DNA of 64,000 bases, taken from contig NZ_FSRI01000002.1 of the NCBI RefSeq assembly GCF_900141775.1, positions 22,501-86,500 of the forward strand. The letters are read 5' to 3'. This document shows positions 56,207 to 64,000 of the stretch, piece after piece. This DNA is from Salinivibrio sp. ES.052 (lineage in GTDB: Bacteria > Pseudomonadota > Gammaproteobacteria > Enterobacterales > Vibrionaceae). The notes under the pieces are model-generated. The model was not told where the DNA came from. It did no database searches and was given only the letters and a program-made list of their open reading frames with translations. A program made the position numbers and the translations under genes. The first letter of the stretch is position 1; every line of letters begins with the position of its first letter.

Positions 56207-57790
56207 TTACTGCCCATTTGCGCGGTTGATTTCGCGATGAATCTGGCTGAATGACTTCACAAAAGGCTGTAACGCACGCACGTTATCTGTCAATGTCAGT
56301 TCGGTACGACGCGCCGCTGTGACACTCGCGTAATCACCGAGTAAAACCATGTACCACGTCGTATTGTTCCGACGCGTTTGATAAACCTGTACGCGATCGC
56401 CCAGCTGGTAGTCATCGATCAAATCGATTGCATCTTGGCGTGATTGTAATGCGGCCAACTGTAAAGCATAGCGCTGCTCAGAAACATTGAGCAAAGCCTG
56501 AGTGGCTAACGGAAGGGCCTCTTGGCGGCTTGCCGTGGATATCGATGGCTCTGCTATCTCGGTCTCTGCCACCGTTTGAGTGTTAGTCGCGACGCCTTCA
56601 TCGGTCATTTCTGGTGATGCCGGTGCGGGTACTGCCTCACTGATTTCACTGGCAAGCGGTTCATCGACAGCCTGGGTACCATCTCCTCCAACATCTTGCT
56701 CATCAATAATAGCGTCAACGACGTCATCAGGTACAACCACACGTTGTCCTTCGTCATTGCGGCCGACCGTTAACCCTTCACCGTTCACTTCTTCTGGTAA
56801 ATTGGTTTTATCTTCGGTGATCGTTCCTGAGTCAGTCTGCGTCTGCACCGTTACCATCTTGCCTGATAACGTTTCCTCAGTGGCATTGCGCTCTGTGCCG
56901 GTAGTTTGTGGATCAATGGTCGCTTGCTGTTCATTCAGCAAATCATCCAAACTCTGCAGGCCCTCAGGCAAGATGCTTTCTGACGACGCGCTGTCTTGGC
57001 TGGGGAAAACCCACCAAATCACACCGGCACCCACAATCATCAGCACTACCGCCAAAAGCAGCATTAGGAAGGGTTTATTATTCTTTGCGGGCTTTTTATT
57101 GTCTTTACTCACAGCGCCTGTCTCCTGATTATCCTTTTCCATGATAGTGCCGGGGTACACGGTTTGATTGGCAAGTTTGGCTAACCACTGCTTCTTTTTC
57201 TCAGCATCAATACGCTGCGTGACCGCTAACACATCGATGAACATCTCTTCTTCACCGTCATTAAGCGGTGAGATTTCCAGTTCTAATGGCTTTTGATCAT
57301 GGCCATAGGACACCTGACGTAACCACTTGTTCAACTTTCCTGGTAAGGCAAACAACACCACATTGATACGCAAATGGTCTTGATTCTGAGCATGTTGTAC
57401 CAATGCCCATAATTCAGACAATAGCCCCGGCGTTAAGCGATGCGCATCATCAATCACCAACAGTGCATCGCATCCAGCACCATCTAGCATCATCGTCAAG
57501 CTGTCTAGGAGGGGGTCGGCTTCATTAAACACACCGTCTTTGACGACCTGGCGAAGCAGGATAGCGCGACGCTGTGCATCACTTTGTGCCGTGTGGCAAG
57601 CCAGGAGTGCATGAACGTGGGCATCCGCCCATTGCTCCATATAACGTTCACTGAGCCACGTTTTACCGGCTCCCTCTGGGCCGGTGACTTGGATCAAGTT
57701 AGCGCTAAATCGAGTGATAAATTGCAGTCGAGAAAGAAGCTGGGTTTGGCTTTCCAGATCCAACGCTAAGGTATCAAAAGTGTCTGTCAT
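56207..57790 (-). CDS. damX: DamX, SPOR-domain cell-division protein with AAA-type ATPase
   Basis: 527 residues: a cytoplasmic AAA/ExeA-like domain with Walker A GPEGAGKT (37-44) and Walker B LLVIDDAH (110-117), one membrane span (about 240-262), a long acidic Thr/Ser/Glu linker, and a C-terminal SPOR domain (about 440-520) that binds denuded septal peptidoglycan. E. coli DamX is shorter on the ATPase side; the complete Walker motifs suggest that this form still hydrolyses ATP. 12 bases after aroB. Confidence 0.9.
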   Translation of the reverse strand: MTDTFDTLALDLESQTQLLSRLQFITRFSANLIQVTGPEGAGKTWLSERYMEQWADAHVHALLACHTAQSDAQRRAILLRQVVKDGVFNEADPLLDSLTMMLDGAGCDALLVIDDAHRLTPGLLSELWALVQHAQNQDHLRINVVLFALPGKLNKWLRQVSYGHDQKPLELEISPLNDGEEEMFIDVLAVTQRIDAEKKKQWLAKLANQTVYPGTIMEKDNQETGAVSKDNKKPAKNNKPFLMLLLAVVLMIVGAGVIWWVFPSQDSASSESILPEGLQSLDDLLNEQQATIDPQTTGTERNATEETLSGKMVTVQTQTDSGTITEDKTNLPEEVNGEGLTVGRNDEGQRVVVPDDVVDAIIDEQDVGGDGTQAVDEPLASEISEAVPAPASPEMTDEGVATNTQTVAETEIAEPSISTASRQEALPLATQALLNVSEQRYALQLAALQSRQDAIDLIDDYQLGDRVQVYQTRRNNTTWYMVLLGDYASVTAARRTELTLTDNVRALQPFVKSFSQIHREINRANGQ

Positions 57791-57801
57791 GCATTCAATG
57801 G

Positions 57802-58881
57802 TTAACCGGCATCAATCACATCAGCAATACACTGATGTGGTACATCTGCAACCACTTGAGCCTGGCCTATCGCTGTCGGTAAAACCAGACGCAACTGTCC
57901 TGAAAGCACTTTTTTATCACGCATCATGTGCTTAATAAAAGCATCGTAGTTCATCTCACTCGGGGACTGTACCGGAAGATGCGCACTTTCCAACAAGGCA
58001 GTGATGCGGGACACACTTTTTTCATCGAGCAAGCCGTGATGCAAAGCGGTTTTGGCGGCGAGGACTGTCCCTGCTGATACCGCTTCACCATGTAGCCAGT
58101 TGCCATAACCCATTTCTGCTTCAATGGCATGCCCAAAGGTATGACCGAGGTTGAGCAATGCACGTACGCCTGTTTCCCGCTCATCTTGAGCAACGACATC
58201 GGCTTTGATTTGACAACAACGCCGGATAGCATAACTCAATGCATCCGGAGAAAGCGCGGTCAGCGCCGCCATTTCACTGTTCAACCAATCGAAGAAGGGG
58301 GCATCAGCAATCACACCATATTTGATCACTTCTGCCATCCCCGCAGCAAATTCACGACAGGGCAAAGTGCTTAGCACTTGCGTATCAATCACCACCGCTT
58401 TGGGTTGATAAAAAGCCCCGATCATGTTTTTGCCAAGCGGATGATTTATCGCTGTTTTACCACCCACTGACGAATCAACTTGCGCCAATAAGGTGGTAGG
58501 CACTTGGATAAAATCCACACCGCGTTGATAACAGGCACTGGCAAATCCGACGATGTCGCCAATCACTCCGCCCCCCAAGGCAACGAGCACGACATCACGG
58601 TTATAGTTATTTTCTAATAGAAAAGTATTGATGGTGTTGAATGTTTCTAGCGATTTATACGCTTCACCATCAGGTAAGCTCAGGCACGCAACCTCTGCCG
58701 CACCCGCCAGTTTGAGTGTCGAGACCAGTGAGGCACCATAAAGCGGCATCACTGTCTCGTTGCTTATAACAGCAACCCGACGCGAATGGACGCCCTCAAA
58801 TAGGCTAGCATCAGCTAAAAGCCCTTCACCAATCGAGATAGGGTAGCTACGCGCCCCTAGGTTAACGTCTATCCGTTCCAT
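57802..58881 (-). CDS. aroB: 3-dehydroquinate synthase
   Basis: 359 residues. NAD-binding and active-site motifs [29 protein letters not shown] and [15 protein letters not shown] with zinc ligands are intact. Second step of the shikimate pathway. 19 bases after aroK, 12 before damX. Confidence 0.97.
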   Translation of the reverse strand: MERIDVNLGARSYPISIGEGLLADASLFEGVHSRRVAVISNETVMPLYGASLVSTLKLAGAAEVACLSLPDGEAYKSLETFNTINTFLLENNYNRDVVLVALGGGVIGDIVGFASACYQRGVDFIQVPTTLLAQVDSSVGGKTAINHPLGKNMIGAFYQPKAVVIDTQVLSTLPCREFAAGMAEVIKYGVIADAPFFDWLNSEMAALTALSPDALSYAIRRCCQIKADVVAQDERETGVRALLNLGHTFGHAIEAEMGYGNWLHGEAVSAGTVLAAKTALHHGLLDEKSVSRITALLESAHLPVQSPSEMNYDAFIKHMMRDKKVLSGQLRLVLPTAIGQAQVVADVPHQCIADVIDAG

Positions 58882-58900
58882 GGTCGGGTCCTGTGGTTGG

Positions 58901-59419
58901 TTATTGCTGCTCTAACAGCGCCATGATTTGATTAGCCACCACTTTGGCACTTTGATCATCGGTACGCACAACGTAATCCGCAATTTCTTGATATAAAGGA
59001 TTACGCTCTTCCGCTAACGATTCCAGCACTTCACGTGGTTGGTCGGTTTGTAATAATGGTCGTTTCTTATCGCGTTGGGTACGTGCCAGCTGCTTCTCGA
59101 TAGTGGTTTCCAAATACACCACTACGCCACGAGCTGATAGGCGGTTACGGCTTTCTTTGCTCATTATCGAGCCACCGCCAGTCGCGAGTACGATACCCTG
59201 TTCTTCAGTGAGGTCGTTAATCACGTTTTCTTCGCGTTTACGGAAACCTTCTTCACCTTCAACGTCAAACACCCATGCAATGTCTGCCCCAGTACGATCT
59301 TCAATCACTGAGTCAGAATCATAGAATTCCATATGAAGTTGCTGAGCAAGATGACGACCAATTGTGCTTTTACCAGCCCCCATAGGGCCTACCAAAAAGA
59401 TGTTTCGTTTTTCAGCCAT
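58901..59419 (-). CDS. aroK: Shikimate kinase I
   Basis: 172 residues from ATG 59419 ([10 protein letters not shown]), matching E. coli; a start 3 codons earlier is not preferred. P-loop GPMGAGKST (11-19) and GGGSIMSKE. Phosphorylates shikimate. First gene of the aroK-trpS cluster, 144 bases after pilQ. Confidence 0.97.
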   Translation of the reverse strand: MAEKRNIFLVGPMGAGKSTIGRHLAQQLHMEFYDSDSVIEDRTGADIAWVFDVEGEEGFRKREENVINDLTEEQGIVLATGGGSIMSKESRNRLSARGVVVYLETTIEKQLARTQRDKKRPLLQTDQPREVLESLAEERNPLYQEIADYVVRTDDQSAKVVANQIMALLEQQ

Positions 59420-59525
59420 TTTAAGCAATTTTACGCGCGGTTAAATAAGACAACACCGCCCGCAGGCTTAATATAAAAAGCCCGAGGCGCCAATTCCTCA
59501 CAGATATTTCGTGATCAGATTAAAA

Positions 59526-59555
59526 ATTATCTCAGGACAGTGACCCCTTTGGCAA
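59526..59555 (-). promoter_or_regulatory. Candidate aroK promoter
   Basis: TTGCCA (59555-59550), 18-base spacer, GATAAT (59531-59526) in the pilQ-aroK gap, about 107 bases before aroK. The pilQ stop is directly upstream, and I saw no clear strong terminator of pilQ. Confidence 0.45.
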
Positions 59556-59563
59556 CACCTAAC

Positions 59564-61315
59564 CTACCCTGTGACGATTTTAGGGGTCACAAAGATCAGA
59601 AGTTCGCGTTTTGCATGGTCTTTTAATTGGTGCCGAAACAGTCCACCAAGCAAGGGAATATCCCCTAATAATGGCACTTTCGTTTCTTTATTGATCATCG
59701 TGTGCTGAAAAATACCCCCCAAGACCACCGTTTCACCATTTCGAGCTAAAACTTGGGTGTTGATGCGCTTGGTACTGATCGACATCGCCTCCCCTTTGCC
59801 TGCCACGACCGATTTTTCCGGCATATCCTGAGTCAGCTTTAAATCTAGCACTAAGGTATTATCCGGAGTGATCTGTGGTGTCACCGACAAGCTCAACACC
59901 GCTTTCTTAAAAGAAACCGCCACCGCGCCACTGGATGAAGCTTCTAAATAGGGTAGCTCCGTCCCCTGTTCGATATAAGCGGCCTTTTTATTCGTGGTGA
60001 TTAGCCTTGGGCTAGAGACGACCTCAGCCTTCCTCTCACTTTCAAGCGCAGAAAGCTCCAAATCAAGCAGTAAATCGTTCCCCAGCTTCGCCACTTGAAA
60101 GGCCATGCTTGAGGCCGATGGGTTCACCGCCGCCAAATTGACATTGAGGAAATCACCAATCGTGCTGCCCTCATTTGCCGCATCGTTTAAGCTATCCGGC
60201 CCTTGTGCCGCCAAATCGCTATCCCACATCACGTTGCCTTCAATCGAAGGGCCTACCGTTGTTGAGCGGTTTCGATTCAATAACCCCCAACGCACGCCAA
60301 GCTCATCCACCGACCCCTGTTCAACCGTGACGATGCGCGCTTCGATCTCCACTTGCTTAACGGGCACATCCAAATGCTTCACCAAAGTGCGAATGCGGCC
60401 GATATTTTTATCGATATCCCGGATAATAATGGCGTTGGTCCGCGCATCAAGTGATACCGCTCCCCGCGGAGATAATAAACTCACTCCCTGACCTTGTCCG
60501 CGGATTAACGCCGCCACCTCACTGGCTTTGGCATAATTCACAGTGATCACGGCAGACGACAAGGGCAACAGCGTCTCAGCTTGTTGAGCCATTTCCAAAT
60601 CTTGTTTTTCTCGAGCCATCAATTCGTTGCGAGGAGCCACCAGCATCACATCACCGCGTTGACGCTTATCTAAACCCTTCACTCTCAAAATGACATCTAG
60701 CACATCTTGCCAAGGCACACCGTCAATCCGCATCGTTACATTGCCCTGAACACTGTCCGAGGTGACTAAATTGAACCTATTTTGCTCAGCAATCAGCTGA
60801 AGCACCGCCCGTACGGGAATATCTTGGAAATTGATTGAGATCGGCGCATTACGATGGGTTGGCTGAGAAGACGCTGTGGCCTGTTCCGATGCGAGTACGG
60901 TCACGACTAACTGTTTTCCTTGTTGGTGATAGTCGAACTCCACCGCGTGCTCCGACTGAATGCGGAGTTGCGCATATCCAGACGGCTGAGAAACGTCGAT
61001 AGCCATCACTGGCGTGTTGCTCTCTCGGGTATCCATACGCTGGATCAACACTGGCGAGACCTTAACTTGCGGTAAACGAATGTTCAGTTGGTCTGGGGTA
61101 GGCTGACGAAAGTCCGCCATTATTGCCGGATGGTCAAAGTCCAAAACTAATTGCGCCGCTCCCTGTGCTGAGCGCGTTATATTCACATTTTTCAGTGTCA
61201 CAACCGTAGATGCCTGCACCGGTACACTGACCATGGCGCTCCAAATAACCATCAGCATCATGACAGCTCGTACCCTGCGCATACCAAACGCTATTGGTGC
61301 AGTGGAAATGATCAT
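59564..61315 (-). CDS. pilQ: PilQ, type IV pilus outer-membrane secretin
   Basis: 583 residues. Signal peptide (to about residue 35), AMIN domain (about 38-140), secretin N domains, and a C-terminal secretin domain (about 400-583, ending LLIFVTPKIVTG, with GGIFQHTMINKETKVPLLGDIP). Forms the pore for the pilus. In vibrios the pilMNOPQ set drives the DNA-uptake pilus and its expression is competence-linked. ATG 61315 or a later ATG in MRRVRAVMML may be the real start. 14 bases after pilP. Confidence 0.93.
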   Translation of the reverse strand: MIISTAPIAFGMRRVRAVMMLMVIWSAMVSVPVQASTVVTLKNVNITRSAQGAAQLVLDFDHPAIMADFRQPTPDQLNIRLPQVKVSPVLIQRMDTRESNTPVMAIDVSQPSGYAQLRIQSEHAVEFDYHQQGKQLVVTVLASEQATASSQPTHRNAPISINFQDIPVRAVLQLIAEQNRFNLVTSDSVQGNVTMRIDGVPWQDVLDVILRVKGLDKRQRGDVMLVAPRNELMAREKQDLEMAQQAETLLPLSSAVITVNYAKASEVAALIRGQGQGVSLLSPRGAVSLDARTNAIIIRDIDKNIGRIRTLVKHLDVPVKQVEIEARIVTVEQGSVDELGVRWGLLNRNRSTTVGPSIEGNVMWDSDLAAQGPDSLNDAANEGSTIGDFLNVNLAAVNPSASSMAFQVAKLGNDLLLDLELSALESERKAEVVSSPRLITTNKKAAYIEQGTELPYLEASSSGAVAVSFKKAVLSLSVTPQITPDNTLVLDLKLTQDMPEKSVVAGKGEAMSISTKRINTQVLARNGETVVLGGIFQHTMINKETKVPLLGDIPLLGGLFRHQLKDHAKRELLIFVTPKIVTG

Positions 61316-61328
61316 AATAGTACTCCTT

Positions 61329-61844
61329 TTACGACAAGTTTGGGGCGATTGATAGGGTAACGGTGCGCTGCTGCCAGCAACCCAAACCGTCGGGTAGTAC
61401 TTGCTTTATCGCCACGTGATCGTGGTTAACCGCCATCACCCGCCCATGATGTTGACCCAGTCGGTCACCTTGAGCGACTTGCGTTACCACACCATTGGGT
61501 AAAGCGATGAGCGCATGCTTTTGTCCCCCTTTAGTTAAGCTCCCCTTCATGGCCAGTTGCTCTAGCGATAATGTTGAAAGCGGGGTCTCACGCCAGTAAA
61601 AAGAGGGCTGCCAACAGTCTCCGGGAGACACCCGTTGTTGGCCTGACGCAGCAGGAAGTGCAAACGGATCCCGATGATCATGCACAAATGCCACAGAGTG
61701 ATACTTAGGGGGCGGAGGGATCCGAGTGGCAGTGACTGCCGCTTGTCCACGTACTTGTTGCATAAAATGGCGAATATCGCTGTCTTCGCCCTGACAGCCA
61801 CTTAATATAAACAGTAAAACCCATACACAGACTCTGAACATCAT
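61329..61844 (-). CDS. pilP: PilP, type IV pilus inner-membrane lipoprotein
   Basis: 171 residues. Lipobox ILSGC with lipidated C17, then a linker and a C-terminal HR-type domain. Connects the PilN/O platform to PilQ. 14 bases before pilQ and 14 after pilO. Confidence 0.92.
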   Translation of the reverse strand: MMFRVCVWVLLFILSGCQGEDSDIRHFMQQVRGQAAVTATRIPPPPKYHSVAFVHDHRDPFALPAASGQQRVSPGDCWQPSFYWRETPLSTLSLEQLAMKGSLTKGGQKHALIALPNGVVTQVAQGDRLGQHHGRVMAVNHDHVAIKQVLPDGLGCWQQRTVTLSIAPNLS

Positions 61845-61857
61845 GTGGCCCTATTCC

Positions 61858-62451
61858 CTATTGTGCGTGCTTTTTCGGCGTGGTACGGCCAGTGAAACGA
61901 TATGTAGTCGCGGAGACAGAGAGACGTAATAGAGGAGATGATCGTTCTGTCTCCCGCGTAAGCACAAAGTCTTGCAGAGACACCAAACGAGTCATTGCCG
62001 CAATATCGGCACTAAAGGCACCAATGTCCTGATACTGACCTTGGAGCACAATGTTCATGGGGATTGCGTCTAACCAGCTACCGTGTATTCTTGGTTGCCA
62101 CGCCAGCGTTTCGAATTGCAGCTGATGGCGCATTCCTACCTCGTTGACCCCCGCGAGTAGGCCTGCCAGCTCCTCTTCTTCCGGTAATTGCGCGATAAGC
62201 TGAGTGTATTGTTGGTTCAGCGCGACTAACTGCTCGTCTACATCCGGTAATGCTGCCACCTCGTAGGCCCGCTGCCGGTAACGCGTTTTTAGTTGCGACG
62301 TGTGCTCTTGAGCTTGCAGTAACGCTGCATGGTTGGGCTGCACAATTCCGACCCAAGCCACACTCCCAAGCACCATGATGACTATTCCCCATAGGCTTAA
62401 TTTCACCCACAAAGGCGCAAACGGTAAGCGCCGCCAATCCCAGTCCATCAT
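61858..62451 (-). CDS. pilO: PilO, type IV pilus alignment subunit
   Basis: 197 residues, one N-terminal membrane span (about 17-38), coiled coil, and a periplasmic ferredoxin-like domain. Heterodimer partner of PilN. Its ATG overlaps the pilN stop (ATGA). Confidence 0.93.
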   Translation of the reverse strand: MMDWDWRRLPFAPLWVKLSLWGIVIMVLGSVAWVGIVQPNHAALLQAQEHTSQLKTRYRQRAYEVAALPDVDEQLVALNQQYTQLIAQLPEEEELAGLLAGVNEVGMRHQLQFETLAWQPRIHGSWLDAIPMNIVLQGQYQDIGAFSADIAAMTRLVSLQDFVLTRETERSSPLLRLSVSATTYRFTGRTTPKKHAQ

Positions 62452-63026
62452 GACTCTTCCTCCTGGTCTCCTGGCAGCTGCGGTGCGACATAACGCGTCA
62501 GCGAAAAGTTTAATTTAAACCGCTTGTTGGGCCCGCTTACCTTTTCATCGGTGATCACGGTGTCAATGTTTAACCCAGAAACGTCACTCTGTTTCTCCAA
62601 GGCGGCCAACAGGCGGGCAAGCTCAGCGTTTGAGGTGACCCATCCCTCTAGACTGATCTGGCCTTCTTGTTGCACTAAACGGGTTAAATAGGCGCCTGGT
62701 GGGATCACCGTCGGTATAAAATTGAGCACAGCCGTCACATTGTTACGCTGCTGCTGGAGGCGGTTAACGAGCCCGAGACGAGATTGCAACGCCCGCCGTT
62801 TTTCATCTTGCTGTGCAAATCTCGCCAACGTATGTTCAAACTGCTCAATACCTTGCTCTAGTTGTTGGTGGCGGCTTTGCTGCTCATGGAGCCAATGCTG
62901 CTGCCATTGAGTGATCATCAACACTGTGATCAACGCACACACTACGACCATGAAAGTTTGCAAGATAAAAACACGCTCTAGGCGACGCTGTGCTTGCGCT
63001 CGCCATGGAAGTAGATTAATCCTCAT
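62448..63026 (-). CDS. pilN: PilN, type IV pilus alignment subunit
   Basis: 192 residues from ATG 63026 (MRINLLPWRAQAQRRLERVF); the N-terminal INLLPWR motif binds PilM in relatives. A membrane span at about 22-42 and coiled coil follow. The longer frame starts inside pilM and is rejected. The ATG overlaps the pilM stop (ATGA), so pilM, pilN and pilO are coupled. Confidence 0.94.
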   Translation of the reverse strand: MRINLLPWRAQAQRRLERVFILQTFMVVVCALITVLMITQWQQHWLHEQQSRHQQLEQGIEQFEHTLARFAQQDEKRRALQSRLGLVNRLQQQRNNVTAVLNFIPTVIPPGAYLTRLVQQEGQISLEGWVTSNAELARLLAALEKQSDVSGLNIDTVITDEKVSGPNKRFKLNFSLTRYVAPQLPGDQEEES

Positions 63027-63940
63027 GGCCTTACCCCACGAAATGCGAGACCCAGCGCTGCACAGCTTTGGGCACACAGAGAAGCCTGACCAAATGCCTC
63101 GCCAGGATGGATAAACGTGCACGATGTCGATGCCGGGCTAGTGACATGTGTGGGCCAATCCCCGCTGAGCCAAAGCGGGACAACTGAATGGGGGTGGTGG
63201 GTACCGTAACGTTGATACGCTTGGTCAAGATGTTGTTGCAGTACGCGAGAGCGCCCGAGGTCTCGTTCTCTCACCTCCGGGTTTGCATCCATCGTCATTG
63301 TGCTAACTGTCAAACGATGTTGATACAGTTCTCCATCAGGTAAAGCGCAGATGACCGACAGTGTCCCCGCGCTGAGGTGTAACCATAATGGTGCACTATC
63401 AGGCTGATAATGCTGAACCAACGCATGATAAACTTCTTGTAGCCCTTGTTGTTGCGTATCCACAATGCTGACATTCAGGCCTCCCTCTTTAAACGCCGCG
63501 AGTAAGGGCATCAATGCTTGTCGGCGGCACGCCACAACCTCGTAGGACACCTGCCCAGATTGAGGACACGATGAGCGCTGCTTCATAAAATCAAAAAATA
63601 GACCACTCATGTCCATATTAAGCGCCACACTTAATGCTTGGCCAACAACCACTTCCTGCTCGAGTGGGTCATCAATGTCTGCTGCTGTCAGGGTTTTTCT
63701 GATCACCGTTTCATCCTCAACCCCAACGACTACGGTTGGCGAAAACCGTTGATGCCAAGGCAGGTGGGAGAGCAGTGTTTTTTTGAGTGTTTTTATCGTC
63801 TCAGGCAAAGTGTCTTTATTATCACACTCAAAGGTATGATAAGCAGAGACAGTCAGGGTTGATGAGGCAGGGCGAACTGCGACAGCGTGGCTTATCTCTT
63901 GGCCCACAGCGATACCTAAAACTGCCGAACTTGGGATCAT
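63023..63940 (-). CDS. pilM: PilM, actin-like cytoplasmic type IV pilus protein
   Basis: 305 residues, shorter than PilM of many relatives (about 340-350). N-terminal VLGIAVGQEISHAVAV is a degenerate actin-type phosphate-binding strand. PilM binds the PilN N-terminus and links to the motor ATPase. The sequence is poorly conserved, so the name rests mostly on position at the head of pilNOPQ. Confidence 0.82.
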   Translation of the reverse strand: MIPSSAVLGIAVGQEISHAVAVRPASSTLTVSAYHTFECDNKDTLPETIKTLKKTLLSHLPWHQRFSPTVVVGVEDETVIRKTLTAADIDDPLEQEVVVGQALSVALNMDMSGLFFDFMKQRSSCPQSGQVSYEVVACRRQALMPLLAAFKEGGLNVSIVDTQQQGLQEVYHALVQHYQPDSAPLWLHLSAGTLSVICALPDGELYQHRLTVSTMTMDANPEVRERDLGRSRVLQQHLDQAYQRYGTHHPHSVVPLWLSGDWPTHVTSPASTSCTFIHPGEAFGQASLCAQSCAALGLAFRGVRP

Positions 63941-63967
63941 TTCGTGTTAGGCTCCAACGTCAGCGTA

Positions 63968-63992
63968 AGGTCAGTATTTATAAAACTGACCT
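63968..63992. promoter_or_regulatory. Dyad with A/T-rich centre upstream of pilM
   Basis: AGGTCAGT and ACTGACCT (8 bp each, exact) flank a 9-base A/T-rich centre containing TATAAA, 28 bases before pilM. It could be an operator over a promoter -10 element of pilMNOPQ, or belong to the gene beyond the right edge. Undetermined. Confidence 0.55.
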
Positions 63993-64000
63993 CATCACGG

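Noticed and set aside
63026-63122. N-terminal extension of pilN into pilM
   Set aside because: The extension lies within the pilM frame, lacks homology to PilN, and the ATG at 63026 makes an ATGA junction and the expected MRINLLPWR start.

Overview
The window is a chromosomal core region of a gammaproteobacterium, most likely a member of the Vibrionaceae (a marine or halophilic genus such as Vibrio, Salinivibrio, Grimontia or Photobacterium; the genus cannot be fixed from the sequence alone). The evidence is a CRP almost identical to that of E. coli, Vibrio-like gene order (kefGB-yheV-slyD-slyX, astC-astA-astD-DUF1338, pilMNOPQ-aroKB-damX-dam-rpe-gph-trpS), Vibrio/enteric type ribosomal proteins, and a 16S-tRNA-Glu-23S-5S operon. 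I saw no integrase, transposase, prophage, CRISPR array or toxin-antitoxin pair; this is housekeeping DNA of roughly even base composition.

Layout. 1-3728 (minus strand): clpB (cut by the left edge, with a clear heat-shock sigma promoter), pgeF and rluD. 3927-4652 (plus): bamD. 4907-10625 (minus): a complete rRNA operon with P1/P2 promoters, boxA sites, RNase III type processing stems, 16S, tRNA-Glu(UUC), 23S, 5S and a terminator. 10763-24703 (minus): the alpha, spc and S10 ribosomal protein operons with secY and rpoA, including the short genes rpmJ and rpmD, the S4-type alpha leader and the S10 leader. 24748-25735 (minus): bfd and bfr (iron mobilisation and storage) and the tuf terminator. 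25761-32113 (minus): tuf, fusA, rpsG, rpsL with the str promoter, then tusBCD (tRNA 2-thiolation) and a YheO-type regulator upstream. 32189-37570: fkpA, a WD40 lipoprotein, slyX, slyD, yheV, kefB, kefG. 37769-44310 (plus): yheS (ABC-F), a TIGR02444 gene, yheT, yheU, prkB, crp and an orphan periplasmic binding protein. 44381-48938 (minus): the arginine succinyltransferase genes astC-astA-astD with a DUF1338 metal-enzyme gene last. 49271-52284 (minus): pabA and a large secreted ExeM/NucH-like nuclease. 52485-59419 (minus): aroK, aroB, damX, dam, rpe, gph and trpS, with a small DUF2970 membrane protein gene on the opposite strand between dam and rpe. 59564-63940 (minus): pilM-N-O-P-Q for the type IV pilus/competence machine.

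How it fits together. About 25 kb (rpsL to the 5S gene) puts str, S10, spc, alpha and a full rrn operon head to tail on one strand, so most of the translation apparatus lies in one co-oriented block. The most interesting new signal is in the 74-bp bfd-bfr gap: a perfect 19-bp stem buries the bfr Shine-Dalgarno, and a consensus-like promoter overlaps that stem so that its transcripts would start just after the first arm and leave the Shine-Dalgarno free. With a Fur-box-like site in front of bfd, this suggests that translation of the iron-storage protein depends on which promoter made the mRNA. Other points worth a look are a perfect 17-bp palindrome upstream of rrn P1, a terminator-like hairpin after tRNA-Glu inside the rrn operon, and intercistronic hairpins in the str operon.
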